From assembly GCA_900088475.1 (NCBI GenBank), contig FLMG01000807.1, positions 66,422-110,604 of the forward strand: DNA of 44,183 nt, given 5' to 3'. This document shows positions 41,901-44,183 of the stretch, piece after piece; within the stretch, counting starts at the first letter, position 1, and every line of letters starts with the position of its first letter. The translations under genes and the position numbers were made by a program. This DNA comes from Hyphochytrium catenoides (Eukaryota; Sar; Hyphochytriomycetes; Hyphochytriales; Hyphochytriaceae). Below the pieces are notes generated by a model that was not told the DNA's origin, did no database searches, and was given only the letters and a program-made list of their open reading frames with translations.

Positions 41901-44164
41901 CAATGCAGCAATGCAGATTATGGAGCAAGCAAGGGAAGACGAGCGGTAGAGGAGCACTAAAATTAGTTAGGTGGACAGCTAAACAACGAAGCCAACATAC
42001 CGGCTGTGATAGGGAATAGCCCGGAGGAGCTCCGTCGGTTAGGGTCAGCGCCAGCCTGTAGGAGGCTTTCAAGACAATCCTCTCGGTCATGCTACAAGCA
42101 CAGTCACAATAAGCACCTCGGCCTCTAGAGGTACATACTTTTGAGGACACTCATGTGATGAAAAGACCATTTTGAATTCCTTCCTCGCACCATACATCAC
42201 GGTTCAGAAGCAAGGTATGTACCTTGATGCATAGAATTAGCGGGGTCTCGCCAAGGGAGTTCTCGCAGTCCAAGTCAGCTCCGTAAGCGATAAGAAAGTC
42301 CACTGAATCCCGATGGCCGCCTCGAATGGCGCACCCTGCCATAAAAGTGGTCAAGATCCTAGCCTTTCAGACGTGATCTGTCAATAAGGGAGTAAAGGCA
42401 CGAAGAGTGGCCTACCCAACACAGTGTCGCCTGCCATGCTGCTCTCGTCTTTTCCGTTGACATCCACGCCCACTGACTCAAGCAGCAACTCTAAGCAACC
42501 GATGTGCCCCTGCAAAGCCGCCACGTGCACCGGAGACTTCAGGTGTGGCATCCGGTCCGAAAGCTTCAAAGGCTTTGTCATGGTCGAGCGCTCGATTTGG
42601 AGCGGGTTGACCGGAAAATTTTTCTCTAGCAGCCAAGCCAGTACATCTCGATGACCATGGGCAGCGGCTGCAGCAAGAGCAGAGAAGCCATCCGTATTAA
42701 CGCTGCTGGACTCAGCGGCCCGAGAGTACAAATAAGCGGCAGCTTCCTGATGTCTGCGTCATGGACGCCGATGAGAACGTCACATTTAGAACCAAGGAGT
42801 AAGGTCAGGAAGACGCACCCAGCTGCCACAGCGAGAAAAAAAGCGGTCTCTCGCCGCTTGTTCTTGGCATCCACCTTCACCTTTTCTCCGAGAAGCTTCA
42901 AGCAGCCTAAGTGACCGTTCCTGAAGACAAAATAAGCCATTTCATGATATGTCTCTCGACGTCGCACAATGGAGGTCACAGCGATACCTAGCAGCCTTGT
43001 GAAGGACCGTCTCTGAAGCGCGGTCCTTGCAATCAACATAGGCCCCGTTCTCTAATAGTGTTTTCAGGCAATCCAGGTTTCCAGCACTTGACGGAACAAG
43101 AGGGGAAGAGGAGGTTAATCAAGGTGCGGCTCCTGGATATTGTGAACAGATCTTGAAGAAGTTATAAGGGCTACTTTCTTTACGCAATCGCAGAATTATG
43201 GCCGGTAGGGCATTGTGGGTGAGGGAAAGAACGATCATTTCCAAAGTGAAGAAAGGAAGAGACCCAACGCACAAGAGACAGTTGATAGCGATTGGCACCT
43301 GGCTGCCAAGTGAAGAGGAGTCTGGCGGTGTTTGTCCTTGCTGTCAATGCCTCCAGGAACCGTGCTAACTAATAGACTGAGGAGCTCAGCATGACCAAGC
43401 GCAGCACAAAGATGGAAGCCATTTTGCCGTAACTTCTCGTCCCTGTAGTCCCATAGTAATGGAGCTCTTTCAAGCAACAGCTCTACCTGAGCAACCAGAT
43501 TGCTCCTACCATGTGAATGTCAGACTGTGTGTGGCTGTGGTACATCCTCTCTTGGTGCTCGTCAGTGATCATTGTTATTCACTCTTTCCCTCTCTCTCTC
43601 TATACGTTGGCGCTCTCTCTTCTCTCTCTGTCTCTCTCTCTCCCTCTCACTCTGTGTGTCTCTCTTCGCTCTCTCGCTCTCTCTCTATATATATGTCATC
43701 ATAAATCTCGCAAGGTCGCACCTTACTGCCTCCAAAAAGCTGCACCCCATATCTCTGCTAATTTGGCTGCCTTGGTTACCACGCTTGTCATCTTGGCTTA
43801 CACCAGGTTGCTGCAGGTTCCCGAGTTGGTGGCTAGTAGATCTGATGGCTTCCTCTGGGTGTTGGACACGAAATGCTCGCCGGGGTAGTGCCAGTGCTGT
43901 TGGACCCTCTATATAGTAGCTATGCGGAAAAAGTCACTCTCTCTTCGGTTCATGTAGCTAGCCTTTCTCCGGATTACCTTGCTTCCTTCACATCTGGCAC
44001 TCTCAGGTTCCTGGCTGCACGGACAAAGAAGAAGCCCGGCCCAGGCTGAGCAGACTCAGCAATCTCATCATGCTATCACACCAGCCAGAGGAGCGCGTCA
44101 GAAGAGAGAGAGAATGCATATTCTTAAGGGGAACATCTCGCCCTACCACCATAGCCTCGTCCAT
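38957..44164 (-). CDS. Ankyrin repeat protein with two BTB/POZ domains (ABTB/BPOZ-like)
   Basis: Nineteen-exon model: 44164-44082, 44014-43978, 43908-43804, 43486-43299, 43086-42988, 42920-42819, 42753-42416, 42335-42223, 42091-42001, 41863-41762, 41574-41483, 41423-41258, 41112-40923, 40848-40685, 40381-40246, 40151-40096, 39931-39795, 39551-39390, 39265-38957. Phases agree throughout: 889 aa. Residues about 65-400 are ankyrin repeats (NLVELLLERAPLL, QTPLHLAARSAGNLDCLKTL, FSALAAAAAHGHRDVLAWLL, SPVHVAALQGHIGCLELLL). BTB1, about 437-510: SETFSDISFL, RAHRWLLAARCEYFQVMF, FQSLLGYLYTG. It is followed by a BACK-like helical region and a linker with WLHSVHAPRDVLQVAEK. BTB2, about 715-790: SPLYQDCNVI, VHKSLLASRCEKFAGLYRSG, LLRYLYTDNISLE; then a second helical region. 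Ankyrin plus two BTBs is the ABTB1/BPOZ layout, usually a CUL3 ubiquitin-ligase adaptor, though this protein is larger. The 5-prime two exons are least certain; coding could extend past the window edge. Confidence 0.85.
41875..41924. repeat. 25-bp tandem repeat, two copies, inside an intron
   Basis: The unit beginning gcaatgcagcaatgcagatt occurs at 41875-41899 and 41900-41924. It lies in the intron 42000-41864 of the ankyrin-BTB gene, just upstream of the acceptor. Confidence 0.85.
43586..43696. repeat. CT simple-sequence tract in an intron
   Basis: A plus-strand run of tctctc repeats ending in tatatat lies within the intron 43803-43487 of the ankyrin-BTB gene. On the coding strand it is purine-rich, the opposite of the usual CT-rich intron bias seen in this window. 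Confidence 0.85.
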
Positions 44165-44183
44165 TGCTCTTGACTGACATACA

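Noticed and set aside
43517-43916. Plus-strand frames rich in Ser and Leu
   Set aside because: They translate a CT microsatellite inside an intron and antisense exon sequence of the ankyrin-BTB gene.
1-44183. Mobile elements, CRISPR arrays, tRNA or rRNA genes
   Set aside because: No transposase or reverse transcriptase motifs, terminal inverted repeats, regularly spaced repeats, cloverleaf patterns or conserved rRNA segments were seen. Only short tandem and simple-sequence repeats are present.

Overview
The window looks like nuclear DNA of an intron-rich, gene-dense microbial eukaryote (a protist or alga) that I cannot place further. Introns are GT-AG, mostly about 45-300 nt with a few longer ones, often with a CTAAC-like branch site and a CT-rich tract. 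One 50-N scaffold gap lies inside a gene. I see no operons, ribosome-binding sites, phage, insertion sequences, CRISPR arrays, rRNA or tRNA. The multi-exon models were built by hand. I placed splice sites so that every junction keeps phase and checked that exon lengths sum to a whole number of codons. No transcript or homology search supports them.

Layout, left to right. 1-605 (-): edge-truncated secreted cysteine-rich protein. 1236-2425 (-): unrecognised 255-aa protein. 3306-9131 (-): the most striking gene, a 15-exon model of about 1,203 aa with a multi-pass membrane region, a long ankyrin array and two TIR domains. The first TIR keeps the WxxxE glutamate of NADase TIRs; the second has lost it. 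9982-14775 (+): a PDZ-TBC Rab-GAP, divergent from the TIR gene. 14901-18196 (-): leucine-rich repeat protein. 18261-22307 (-): short CLU/TIF31-core protein, 64 bp from the LRR gene. 23117-26555 (+): apparent methyltransferase-like domain joined to a C-terminal aaRS-type OB fold. 26630-28471 (-): intronless PPR protein with the assembly gap. 28564-29157 (-): 107-aa acidic protein. 29382-30353 (-): intronless MYND-WWE-like protein. 30481-30990 (-): 139-aa protein with a C-terminal hydrophobic segment. 31179-33922 (+): LMBR1/LIMR-like membrane protein. 34250-36316 (-): Rossmann-type protein with a C-terminal membrane segment. 37465-38347 (-): low-complexity, nuclear-looking protein. 38957-44164 (-): 19-exon ankyrin-BTB-BTB protein.

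The genes do not form one obvious pathway. They are mainly regulatory or scaffold proteins: TIR/ankyrin sensing, Rab-GAP trafficking, BTB ubiquitin-ligase adaptors, CLU mitochondrial distribution, PPR organelle RNA binding and MYND/WWE adaptors. The best candidate for something undescribed is the membrane-ankyrin-TIR-TIR protein, which has the layout expected of an innate-immune or cell-death-type NAD+-consuming receptor.
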